A DNA stretch of 16,172 nucleotides from JACCVL01 sp038232655 (GCA_038232655.1 JBBSNM010000063.1:1-16172), one strand, 5' to 3'. Positions 7,510 through 15,184 are shown, counted from the first letter of the stretch. Translations and numbers: made by a program. Notes: generated by a model not told the origin, from the letters alone.

Positions 7510-7975
7510 AGAGCGCCGGTCACGGGTGCGAGCGAGCGCGCTGCGCCAGGCCAGACACATAATCCCATCAAGACCGTTACGTGAGTTTGATGCACGAGGT
7601 AGTCCGGTGGGTGCTGAGGTGGTGGCCAGGTTGGCGATGGGGGTGTGTCGCCGTCACAGCCTCCCGGTCCGGTGAAGATCCCCGGGACGGGGACGTCGGG
7701 TGGGACAGCGGGAACCGGCGAGTGCGCAACTCGCCCGTGCACTGGCGGGGCCACCACTTTGGCAAGCTCGGCGAAGACGGGGCGATTCGGCACGGTAACC
7801 CGGGGTGGCGTGGACACGACCCGTTGACATCGCCGCGCCGCCGATCAGACCATCCCGCGCACTCGGTTCGTGACGCACGAGGTCTGGCGGCGAATCGGTG
7901 GCGTGCGTACCGAGTGGCCGGAGCCCGCCCCAGGGATATCTCGATGCCGCTAGTCCAGCGCCCGCCTTGCGCCGG
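7510..7975. other. 466-bp stretch without a convincing gene
   Basis: This lies between the HAD stop and the convergent M24 gene stop. Both strands have open frames, but none has a recognisable domain, a sensible start or a good ribosome binding site. Visible structure includes CATCAA/TTGATG arms (7566-7571 and 7587-7592) in a locally AT-richer segment, which could be a weak terminator for the ggt-HAD unit. A further 8-bp inverted repeat lies near 7860-7916. It may be decayed coding DNA, but no identifiable remnant was found. Confidence 0.5.
7860..7916. repeat. Inverted repeat CACTCGGT/ACCGAGTG
   Basis: Perfect 8-bp arms at 7860-7867 and 7909-7916 flank 41 bp. The left arm with its flank (GCACTCGGTTCG) matches the right end of the 65-bp repeat copy 3, suggesting a diverged or partial relative. 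It sits 60 bp from the M24 gene stop and could serve as a terminator. Confidence 0.4.
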
Positions 7976-9415
7976 CTAGACGGGGTACAGGGCCTGGCCG
8001 GACAGCCGCCGGTCGAACGGGAACGTGGACAGCCGTTGGGCGCCGGCGGCGGTGATCAGCACCTGGTCCTCGAGCTTGACCCCCTCGCGGCCGCCGACCC
8101 GGCCGACGTAGCTCTCCACCGAGACGACCATGCCGTCGACCAGCTCGCCGTCGTACCCGGACCTGGCGAAGTCCTGCGGGTACGGGACCGCTGGGTACTC
8201 GTCGCACAGCCCGGTCCCGTGCAGCAGGACCGAGTAGCGGTTCGGGAGATAGTCCACCGGCAGGGTGGCTCCCCGTTCGGACAGCTCGCGAAACGTGCGC
8301 CCGGGCCACAACAGCTCGGTGTTGGCGACCAGCTGCTCCTCGGCGATGGCGTGCAGCCGGCGCTGCTCTGCGGTGGGTGCCCGGTCTCCCGCAAGCCAGG
8401 TGCGCGACACGTCGCAGCAGTAGCCGTACGGCCCCACAAGATCGGTGTCGAAGGCGACCAGATCACCGTCCTCGATCACCCGCGACGAGCACTCCTGGAA
8501 CCACGGGTTGGTCCGCGGACCGGACGAGAGCAGTCGGGTCTCGATCCACTCCCCGCCGCGCCGCACGTTCTCGGCGTGCAGGATCGCCCACAGGTCGTTC
8601 TCGGTCATGCCCGGGCGCAGCGACGCCTGCATGACACCCATCGCGGCCTCGCAGGCGGCGATCGAGCGGCGCATCGCCAGCAGCTCGTCGACACCCTTGA
8701 CGCTGCGGGCCTGCTCCATCACCTCCTCGCCGCCTTGTACGTCGACGCCCAGGTGCCGCAGCGCGTCGAGGCCGTCGGGGTTGACCCGGTCCACCGCCAG
8801 CCGCAGGTCCCCTCGGCCGTGTGTGCGCAGCAGGTCGACGAGCTCCGCGGCCCACACGCTCGACCGCTCCCGCGAGCGCTGCCCGGCGTCGAAGTAGCAC
8901 CAGCTGGTGCCGGGCCGGATCTCGTCCACCGACTCCAGGTGGGCGGACAGGTGCTCGCAGTTGTGGAAGTCGAACACGATCACGGGCCCGTCGGTGGCTA
9001 CGAAGGCGTAGCGCACCGCGTTGTGCATGGTCCAGACCTGCATGTTGGTGCTGTCGGTGGCGTAGCGGACGTTGATCGGGTCGTAGACGACGATGCCGTC
9101 GACCCCCCGCCGGGCCAACTCGTTGCGGACCCGTCCGAGCCGGTAACGTCGCAGCCGGCCCAGGTCCGGTTCGGCCAGGCCGAGGGCCGCCCACTCGTGC
9201 TCGGCCAGCGGGCCGTGGCCGAGCACGTGGCTGTTGAGGCTGGCCGCCTTGCGCTGCGCGTACGCCGCCAGCGCAGGGATCCCGGCGCCATCGCCTGGGT
9301 GTGCGGGTGGGACGAACGGGGCGATCTTGCGGCGGTACCTGCTGGTGGGGCGGTCGAGCACATTGAGACTGTAACCCCGCCCGAGCCCCATGGTCGCGGC
9401 CGGCTCCGCTGTCAC
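7976..9415 (-). CDS. M24-family metalloenzyme resembling the DMSP lyase DddP
   Basis: This 479-residue protein has the M24 (creatinase/aminopeptidase P) two-domain plan: an N-terminal domain to about residue 240 and a pita-bread metal domain after it. Likely metal ligands are D323 and D325 (AFDTDLVG), D335 (CCDVSRTW), H399 (LLHGTGLCDE), E434 (VSVESYVG) and E449 (KLEDQVLIT). Long stretches such as RYATDSTNMQVW, HAENVRRGGEWIE, SSGPRTNPWFQEC and HGTGLCDE match roseobacter DddP as I remember it. The ligands and Y394/D405 all line up with published DddP residues at one constant offset of 28. DddP cleaves dimethylsulfoniopropionate to DMS and acrylate. A generic Xaa-Pro peptidase annotation is the alternative. 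The GTG at 9415 follows a TAGTGT box by 6 nt; an ATG at 9391 is a later option. It is divergent from dapF. Confidence 0.85.
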   Translation of the reverse strand: MTAEPAATMGLGRGYSLNVLDRPTSRYRRKIAPFVPPAHPGDGAGIPALAAYAQRKAASLNSHVLGHGPLAEHEWAALGLAEPDLGRLRRYRLGRVRNELARRGVDGIVVYDPINVRYATDSTNMQVWTMHNAVRYAFVATDGPVIVFDFHNCEHLSAHLESVDEIRPGTSWCYFDAGQRSRERSSVWAAELVDLLRTHGRGDLRLAVDRVNPDGLDALRHLGVDVQGGEEVMEQARSVKGVDELLAMRRSIAACEAAMGVMQASLRPGMTENDLWAILHAENVRRGGEWIETRLLSSGPRTNPWFQECSSRVIEDGDLVAFDTDLVGPYGYCCDVSRTWLAGDRAPTAEQRRLHAIAEEQLVANTELLWPGRTFRELSERGATLPVDYLPNRYSVLLHGTGLCDEYPAVPYPQDFARSGYDGELVDGMVVSVESYVGRVGGREGVKLEDQVLITAAGAQRLSTFPFDRRLSGQALYPV

Positions 9416-9421
9416 CGCAGC

Positions 9422-9431
9422 ACACTAGGCT
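9422..9431. promoter_or_regulatory. Overlapping divergent leaderless promoters, M24 gene / dapF
   Basis: TAGTGT on the minus strand (9422-9427) ends 6 nt before the M24 GTG. TAGGCT on the plus strand (9426-9431) ends 7 nt before the dapF ATG. The two hexamers overlap by the TA at 9426-9427, within the self-complementary CTAG. No -35 elements are evident. Confidence 0.55.
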
Positions 9432-9438
9432 GGCGGCG

Positions 9439-10389
9439 ATGAGCAGCGACCCGCCGACCGTCCGGGCATGGGGCTGGGCCAAGGGCCACGGCACCGAGAA
9501 CGACTTCGTGCTGCTGCCCGACCCTGACGGCATCGTGCACGGGCCGCTGACCTCACCGGAGTCGGTGGCCTGGGTCGCCGCGCTGTGCGACCGGCATCGA
9601 GGGCTGGGCGCCGATGGGGTCATCCGGGTCGTACGCGCCTCGGCGCTGGCCACCGCGCACGACGTGCCCGCGGCGAAGCAGGCGGTTGCCGACGGCGTCG
9701 AGTGGTTCATGGACTACCGCAACGCGGACGGGTCGACCAGCGAGATGTGCGGCAACGGCATCCGCGTGCTGGCGCAGTGGTTGGCCGAGGAGGGGCTGCT
9801 CGGGGCTGCTGCGGCCGGCGGTGCGGGTCGGGCTGAGGAGGTGCGCATCGGCACCCGCTCCGGCACGCTGCAGCTGAGCTCCGGGACCGCCGGCCGGTGG
9901 AGTGTGGACATGGGGCCGGTCGCGAGGCTCCCGGCCAGCCGGGTCAGCGCCGGCTCCCGCAGCTGGCCCGCCATCGGTGTCGACGCCGGAAACCCGCACG
10001 TGGTCGTCGAGGTCGCCGACCTCGCCGAGGCCGGTCCCCTGATCGAGCCGCCGGCGTACGACACCGCGGTCTACCCCGACGGAGTCAACGTCGAGTTCGT
10101 CGCCGCGGCAGGGGAGCGGCACGTACGCATGCGGGTGCACGAGCGCGGCTCCGGCGAGACCCGCTCCTGCGGCACCGGCGCGTGCGCGGCGGCGGTGCTG
10201 GCCGAGCGCTTGGCGGCGGCGCCGCCCCGTCCGGCCAGCTATCGGGTCGACGTGCCGGGCGGGCGGCTAGACGTGCTGCTGCGCGCCGACGGGCACGCGG
10301 TGCTCACCGGGCCGGCCGAGGTGGTCGCCCGGGGCACGATGTCGTGGTCCGAGCCGTGGACGGGTGCCGCCGCCGTCAAACTCAGATGA
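9439..10389 (+). CDS. dapF: Diaminopimelate epimerase DapF
   Basis: DapF is a PLP-independent racemase that converts LL- to meso-diaminopimelate, needed for lysine and peptidoglycan synthesis. The 316-residue protein has the two catalytic cysteines in their family motifs: C104 in EMCGNGIR and C244 in RSCGTGAC. The N-terminal KGHGTENDF is the usual substrate-binding start (commonly GxxNDF), and GNPHVVV and NVEFV are also family features. The two halves are the paired pseudo-symmetric epimerase domains. The ATG at 9439 lies 7 nt after a TAGGCT -10 box with no Shine-Dalgarno, so the mRNA is probably leaderless. hflX follows after 87 bp on the same strand, as in many actinobacteria, and may be cotranscribed. 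Confidence 0.95.
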   Translation: MSSDPPTVRAWGWAKGHGTENDFVLLPDPDGIVHGPLTSPESVAWVAALCDRHRGLGADGVIRVVRASALATAHDVPAAKQAVADGVEWFMDYRNADGSTSEMCGNGIRVLAQWLAEEGLLGAAAAGGAGRAEEVRIGTRSGTLQLSSGTAGRWSVDMGPVARLPASRVSAGSRSWPAIGVDAGNPHVVVEVADLAEAGPLIEPPAYDTAVYPDGVNVEFVAAAGERHVRMRVHERGSGETRSCGTGACAAAVLAERLAAAPPRPASYRVDVPGGRLDVLLRADGHAVLTGPAEVVARGTMSWSEPWTGAAAVKLR

Positions 10390-10476
10390 CCCGCACGCGG
10401 TGCTGTGGCAGCATCGGGTGCGGCTGCCGACGCGGTGCGGAACACCGTCCGCCCGGCCGACGTTGAGATGAGGCAC

Positions 10477-11982
10477 ATGACCAGCGCGCACCCGTACGGC
10501 CCCGATCCGGACCTCGACACCGAGGTCGACGCCGACGACGTCGCGGTGCCTGGGCACCCCGCCGCGGAGCGGATCGACATTGCGCCCCACGCTGCCACGC
10601 CCGACGCCGACGGACTTGACCTCGAGGACCGCCAGGCCCTGCGCCGGGTGGCGAGCCTGTCCACCGAGCTCGAGGACGTCTCGGAGGTCGAGTACCGCCA
10701 ACTGCGCCTGGAGCGGGTCGTGCTCGTCGGGGTGTGGGGCGGGGCGGACGTCCATGGTGCCGAGAACTCGCTGGCCGAGCTGAAGCTGCTGGCCGAGACC
10801 GCCGGCTCGCAGGTGCTCGAAGCGCTGCTGCAGCGTCGCCAGCGCCCCGACCCCGCCACCTACATCGGCAGCGGCAAGGTCGAGACGCTGCGCGAGGCGG
10901 TGCAAGCCAGCGGGGCCGACACGGTGATCTGCGACGGTGAGCTCACGCCCAGCCAGCTGCGCAACCTGGAGGACCGGGTCAAGGTCAAGGTCGTCGACCG
11001 GACCGCGCTGATCCTCGACATCTTCGCCCAGCACGCCAAGTCCGCCGAGGGCAAGGCACAGGTCGAGCTGGCCCAGCTGCAGTACATGACCCAGCGGCTG
11101 CGCGGCTGGGGCGGCAACCTGTCCCGCCAGGCCGGCGGTCGGGTGGGCATGCAGGGCGGCGGCATCGGCGGTCGCGGTCCCGGCGAGACCAAGATCGAGA
11201 CCGACCGGCGCCGCATCAAGACCAAGATCGCCAAGCTGCGTCGGTCGCTGAGCGCGATGCGCACGACGCGGGACACCAAGCGGGCCGAGCGGCAGCGGCG
11301 GGAGGTGCCGGCGGTGAGTATCGCCGGCTACACCAACGCCGGGAAGTCCTCGCTGCTCAACCGGCTCACCGGCGCTGGCGTGCTGGTCGAGAATGCGCTG
11401 TTCGCCACCCTCGACCCGACGACCAGGCGTGCCCAGACCTCCGACGGCCGCGTCTACACCCTGTCCGACACGGTCGGCTTCGTCCGGCACCTGCCGCACC
11501 AGCTGGTCGAGGCGTTTCGCTCGACGCTGGAGGAGGTCGCCGACTCCGATCTGGTGCTGCACGTCGTCGACGGCTCGCACCCCGACCCCGAGGGCCAGCT
11601 CGCGGCCGTGCGGGAGGTGTTCGCCGACATCGGCGCCGACCAGGTGCCCGAGGTCGTCGTGGTCAACAAGTCCGACGCCGCCGACCCGATGGTGCTGGCC
11701 CGGCTGCTGGCCCGCGAGCCGCACGCGGTGGTCTGCTCCGCACGTACCGGCGAGGGCATCGACGGCGTCCTCGAGGCGATCGAGCACGACCTGCCGCGCC
11801 CCCAGGTCGAGGTGCGGGTGCTGCTGCCGTACGAGCGGGGCGACCTGCTGCACCAGGTGCACACCCACGGTGAGGTGCTCGCGCTCGAGCACACCGGCGA
11901 CGGCACCGCCCTCACCGCGCGGGTGCATTCGGGGCTGGCCGGCGCGCTACGACAGTACGCATCGTCCTCAGCCGCCACCTGA
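10477..11982 (+). CDS. hflX: GTPase HflX
   Basis: HflX is a translational GTPase-like protein that binds the 50S subunit and can split stalled ribosomes under stress. From the ATG at 10477 the protein has 501 residues. The N-terminal HflX domain includes the ENSLAELKLLAETAG, YIGSGKVE and GGIGGRGPGETKIETDRR segments. The GTPase domain has G1 GYTNAGKSS (284-292), the G3 motif DTVGF (331-335) and the G4 motif NKSD (397-400). About 75 residues before the conserved domain are acidic and poorly conserved. The start is uncertain: an in-frame ATG at 10468 and a GTG at 10405 are possible. The GAGG before 10477 is close to the start (3 nt), so neither ATG has an ideal ribosome site. The gene lies 87 bp after dapF. 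Confidence 0.93.
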   Translation: MTSAHPYGPDPDLDTEVDADDVAVPGHPAAERIDIAPHAATPDADGLDLEDRQALRRVASLSTELEDVSEVEYRQLRLERVVLVGVWGGADVHGAENSLAELKLLAETAGSQVLEALLQRRQRPDPATYIGSGKVETLREAVQASGADTVICDGELTPSQLRNLEDRVKVKVVDRTALILDIFAQHAKSAEGKAQVELAQLQYMTQRLRGWGGNLSRQAGGRVGMQGGGIGGRGPGETKIETDRRRIKTKIAKLRRSLSAMRTTRDTKRAERQRREVPAVSIAGYTNAGKSSLLNRLTGAGVLVENALFATLDPTTRRAQTSDGRVYTLSDTVGFVRHLPHQLVEAFRSTLEEVADSDLVLHVVDGSHPDPEGQLAAVREVFADIGADQVPEVVVVNKSDAADPMVLARLLAREPHAVVCSARTGEGIDGVLEAIEHDLPRPQVEVRVLLPYERGDLLHQVHTHGEVLALEHTGDGTALTARVHSGLAGALRQYASSSAAT

Positions 11983-12034
11983 GCTGCCCCCCGGCCTCCC
12001 ACCGTTCCGGGCCGAGCGCCGCCGCCCCTCCCGC

Positions 12035-12060
12035 GGCGCGCCACGTAAACGTGGCGCGCC
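12035..12060. repeat. 26-bp near-perfect palindrome with CGTAAACGT core
   Basis: Two 12-bp arms (GGCGCGCCACGT and its complement) flank a central AA. The palindrome lies 52 bp after the hflX stop. It could form a hairpin or cruciform or bind a dimeric protein. It has no T-tract, so a plain intrinsic terminator is not supported. Confidence 0.8.
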
Positions 12061-12121
12061 CACCCTGTACGTGGCGTGCAACCCGCGTAAAGCGTCGCTC
12101 CGCCACGTTTACGTGGCGCGC
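12036..12121. repeat. Perfect 21-bp inverted repeat between hflX and dinG
   Basis: Positions 12036-12056 are the exact reverse complement of 12101-12121, with 44 bp between. Each arm is itself nearly palindromic around CACGTAAACGTG or its complement. The spacer holds a degenerate third unit (about 12068-12095, including GTACGTGGCG and CGCGTAAAGCG). The layout resembles a REP-like cluster. Confidence 0.75.
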
Positions 12122-12186
12122 GGCCAACGCCTTGTCCGGCGACCGAGGCCTGTGGACGAGCCGCCCGTACGCGGGGTCCGGCCGGA

Positions 12187-12192
12187 TAGCGT
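12187..12192 (+). promoter_or_regulatory. -10 box of dinG
   Basis: TAGCGT ends 6 nt before the GTG at 12199. This suggests a leaderless mRNA and supports that start. No LexA box is visible upstream. Confidence 0.5.
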
Positions 12193-12198
12193 GACCGG

Positions 12199-14421
12199 GT
12201 GCCCGAAGACGCCACCACGACCGCCACCGCCACCACCGCCGCCAGCACCGCCGGCACCGTGCAGGACGTGCTGCGGGCTGCGGTGACGGCCCTCGGCGGC
12301 TCGGAGCGGCCGGGGCAGGTGCAGATGGCCGGGGCAGTGACCGCCGCCCTGCGCGACCGCGAGCATCTGCTCGTGCAGGCCGGCACCGGGACCGGAAAGT
12401 CGCTCGGCTACCTCGTGCCCGCTCTGTTGCACCACCGGCCGGTGGTGGTGGCCACCGCGACGCTGGCGCTGCAGCACCAGCTGGTGCAGCGCGACCTGCC
12501 GGCCCTCGTCGCCGGTGCTTCGGCCGAGCTGGGTGACGGCGGGGACGGTGTGTTGCCCGACGGCCGAGTCCCGTACGCCGTGCTCAAGGGGCGCAGCAAC
12601 TTCGCCTGCCTGCACCGGGTGCGTGAGGGTGCCCCCGACGACACCGGCGCGTTGATCGAGGTGCCCGCCGGCACCCTCGGCGGCGAGGTCGCCGCACTGC
12701 GCGACTGGGCGGAACGGCAGGCCGAGGCGACCGGGCCCGGCGACCGGGACGCCGCACCCCCGCACACCGACCGGGCGTGGGCGCAGGTTTCGGTGCACGC
12801 CCGCGAGTGCCTGGGCGCCCAGCGCTGCCCGTACGCCGGGGAGTGCTTCGCCGAGCGGGCCCGTGACCGAGCCATGCAGTCCCAGGTCGTGGTCACCAAC
12901 CACGCGCTGCTCGCGATCGACGCGATCGACGGCGTGCCGATGCTGCCCGAGCACGGGGCGGTGGTCGTCGACGAGGCGCACGAGCTGGTCTCGCGGGTCA
13001 CCCAAGCCTCGACCAGGGAGCTGTCCGGGGCGATGGTCGACCGAGCCGCCCGGCGGGTCCGGGCCGGCGCCCGGGTGGCCGACAGTGACGACGCCGTGCA
13101 GGCCGCGGCCGACCTGGCCGACGCCGGAGATGCCCTGCGCGAGCTCGTCGGAGAGCTGTCCGGCGGGCGCATCGACCAGCCGCCTGAGGACCTCGTCGAC
13201 GCGCTCACCGCGGTACGCGAGGCCGCACGCGCCAGCTTGTCGGCGCTCGGCAAGCCCGCTGGTGGTGAGGCAGCCGACGGTGACGCCGCCCGCCAGCAGG
13301 CCCGAGCCGCTGCCGACGAGGTGCGATCGGTCGCCGAGCGCATGGCCGCCGCATCGGACCGGGACGTGTTGTGGGTGACCGAGCGCGACCGCACCCGCGG
13401 CGGCAACGAGCTGCGCATCGCCCCGCTCGACGTCTCGCTCTCGCTGCGCGAGCGGCTCTTCGGGCGCACCACCGTGGTGCTCACCAGCGCGACACTGCAG
13501 CTCGGCGGGGGGTTCGAGCCGCTGGCCGTCTCGGTCGGGCTGCGCCCGGACGAGCGGCTCGACCACGACGACGAACCTCCCTCGACCGGCGACGTGGCCG
13601 CTGCCGCGGACACTCCGGTCAGCAACACCACGCCGGCAGCGGGGTCGGGACGAGCAGCCGGCGAGCCGGCTGGCGAGACGGCCGGGGAGACCGCCGGCGA
13701 GACGGCGGGGGACGAGTCCGACCTGCCGTGGGTCGACGCGGTCGAGCCGGTGCCGTGGCGGGCGCTCGACGTCGGGTCGCCGTTCGACTACCGCCGGCAG
13801 GCCATCCTCTACGTCGCCCGGCACCTGCCGGCGCCAGGCCGCGACGGGTTGGGCGGCTCCCAGCTCGACGAGATCACCGACCTGGTCGCCGCCGCCGGCG
13901 GTCGCACCCTCGGGCTGTTCTCGTCTCGCCGTGGCGCGCGGACCGCCGCCGAGCACGTCCGCGAGCGGCTGGCCGACCTGGAGATCTGGTGCCAGGGCGA
14001 CGCCCAGCTGTCCGAGCTGACCCGCCGCTTCGTCGACGAGGAGCGCTCGTGCCTGTTCGGCACGCTCAGCCTGTGGCAAGGAATGGACCTGCCCGGCCCC
14101 ACGTGCCAGCTCGTGCTCATCGACCGGGTGCCGTTCCCGCGCCCCGACGACCCGCTGATGGGGGCGCGCCAGCGCGCGGTGGAGCGGCACGGCGGCAACG
14201 GCTTCATGGCGGTGGCCGCAACCCACGCCGCGCTGCTGCTCGCGCAGGGATCAGGACGGCTGGTGCGCCGAAACGACGACCGGGGGGTGGTTGCAGTGCT
14301 CGACCCGCGGCTGGTCACGGCTCGGTACGGCAGCTTCCTGGCGGCCTCCCTGCCGCCGATGTGGCGCACCACCGACCGGGCGCTGGTGCTGGACTCGCTG
14401 CGTCGGATCGCCGCCCGCTGA
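12199..14421 (+). CDS. dinG: DinG-family ATP-dependent DNA helicase
   Basis: This 740-residue protein is an XPD/DinG-type superfamily 2 helicase with a predicted 4Fe-4S cluster. It has Walker A GTGTGKS (62-68), four candidate cluster cysteines C137, C204, C210 and C216, and DEAH (258-261). Later motifs are VVLTSATL (426-433), LFSSRRGA (573-580), WQGMDLPG (626-633) and motif VI QGSGRLVR (683-690). Such enzymes unwind DNA with 5'-3' polarity in repair and at collisions or structures. A low-complexity insert (about 455-508), including four or five AGE(T/P) units, separates the two helicase lobes. The GTG start is supported by the TAGCGT box 6 nt before it. The gene is convergent with lexA, 28 bp away. 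E. coli dinG is damage-inducible, but no LexA box is visible here, so SOS control is not supported. Confidence 0.9.
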   Translation: MPEDATTTATATTAASTAGTVQDVLRAAVTALGGSERPGQVQMAGAVTAALRDREHLLVQAGTGTGKSLGYLVPALLHHRPVVVATATLALQHQLVQRDLPALVAGASAELGDGGDGVLPDGRVPYAVLKGRSNFACLHRVREGAPDDTGALIEVPAGTLGGEVAALRDWAERQAEATGPGDRDAAPPHTDRAWAQVSVHARECLGAQRCPYAGECFAERARDRAMQSQVVVTNHALLAIDAIDGVPMLPEHGAVVVDEAHELVSRVTQASTRELSGAMVDRAARRVRAGARVADSDDAVQAAADLADAGDALRELVGELSGGRIDQPPEDLVDALTAVREAARASLSALGKPAGGEAADGDAARQQARAAADEVRSVAERMAAASDRDVLWVTERDRTRGGNELRIAPLDVSLSLRERLFGRTTVVLTSATLQLGGGFEPLAVSVGLRPDERLDHDDEPPSTGDVAAAADTPVSNTTPAAGSGRAAGEPAGETAGETAGETAGDESDLPWVDAVEPVPWRALDVGSPFDYRRQAILYVARHLPAPGRDGLGGSQLDEITDLVAAAGGRTLGLFSSRRGARTAAEHVRERLADLEIWCQGDAQLSELTRRFVDEERSCLFGTLSLWQGMDLPGPTCQLVLIDRVPFPRPDDPLMGARQRAVERHGGNGFMAVAATHAALLLAQGSGRLVRRNDDRGVVAVLDPRLVTARYGSFLAASLPPMWRTTDRALVLDSLRRIAAR
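13657..13716 (+). repeat. 12-bp tandem repeat inside dinG
   Basis: Five in-frame 12-bp units encode AGEP, AGET, AGET, AGET and AGDE in the linker between the helicase lobes. Some codons differ between units, so the array is not brand new. It could vary in copy number. Confidence 0.75.
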
Positions 14422-14440
14422 GCGGACGCTTGGGTGGACG

Positions 14441-14465
14441 GCTGCGGGGTCACACCCGCCGCAGC
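14441..14465. terminator. Stem-loop between convergent dinG and lexA
   Basis: GCTGCGG (14441-14447) pairs with CCGCAGC (14459-14465) around an 11-nt loop that spans the lexA stop codon. It could end both convergent transcripts. There is no U-tract, so it would be an imperfect terminator of the kind common in GC-rich actinobacteria. Confidence 0.4.
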
Positions 14466-15184
14466 ACCGCCACGACCTTGCCGAGGATCGCTGCGTCCGT
14501 GCCGTCGATCGGCTGGTAGGCCGGATTGTGCGGAAGCAGCCAGGCGGTACCGCCGCGCCGCCGCAGCGTCTTGACCGTTGCCTCGTCGTCGAGCAGGGCG
14601 GCGACGATCTCGCCGTTCTCGGCGTCGGGCTGTTGCCGCACGACGACGAAGTCACCGTCGCAGATCGCGGCGTCGACCATCGAGTCCCCGCGCACCTCGA
14701 GCATGAACAAGGTGCCGTCGCCGACCAGCTGCCGGGGCAGCGGCATCACCTCCTCGATCCGCTCCTCGGCCAGGATCGGCCCGCCTGCCGCGATCCGGCC
14801 CACGACCGGCACGTACGCCGCGGCGGGGCGGGCGTCGCCACTGTCGGTCGGGTCGCCCTCGAAGGGGGGCGGGGTGGTGGCGGGGGTGCTCACGACGGGG
14901 GCGTCGGTTGCCGGGAGGAGCACCTCGAGCGCCCTCGGTCGGTGCGGGTCGCGGCGCAGGAACCCCTTGGCCTCCAGCGTCTTGAGCTGGTGGGCCACCG
15001 AGCTCGAGCTGGTCAGGCCGACCTGCTCGCCGATCTCGCGGACGCTGGGTGGGTAGCCGCGCTGTTGCAACGCAGCCCGGATGACCTCCAGCACCCGGCG
15101 TTGCCGCCGGGTGAGCCCGGCCGCGTCGGCGGGGCCGTCCGGGAGCTCGCGGACGTTCGCCTCGTCGCCTTGCCTGCTCGCCAT
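14450..15184 (-). CDS. lexA: SOS repressor LexA
   Basis: LexA represses DNA-damage genes and is inactivated by RecA-stimulated self-cleavage. The 244-residue protein has an N-terminal winged-helix domain (about residues 24-80, with PSVREIGEQVGLTSSSSVAHQL as the recognition region). The cleavage site is A133-G134 in RIAAGGPI. The catalytic dyad is S168 (VRGDSM) and K205 (ATVKTL). The linker at 91-122 is long and rich in Pro, Thr and Asp. The ATG at 15184 is chosen because the homology begins soon after, AAGG lies 8 nt upstream, and a longer in-frame start at 15271 would place LexA boxes inside the gene. Two LexA boxes overlap its likely promoter, so it is autoregulated. Confidence 0.96.
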   Translation of the reverse strand: MASRQGDEANVRELPDGPADAAGLTRRQRRVLEVIRAALQQRGYPPSVREIGEQVGLTSSSSVAHQLKTLEAKGFLRRDPHRPRALEVLLPATDAPVVSTPATTPPPFEGDPTDSGDARPAAAYVPVVGRIAAGGPILAEERIEEVMPLPRQLVGDGTLFMLEVRGDSMVDAAICDGDFVVVRQQPDAENGEIVAALLDDEATVKTLRRRGGTAWLLPHNPAYQPIDGTDAAILGKVVAVLRRV

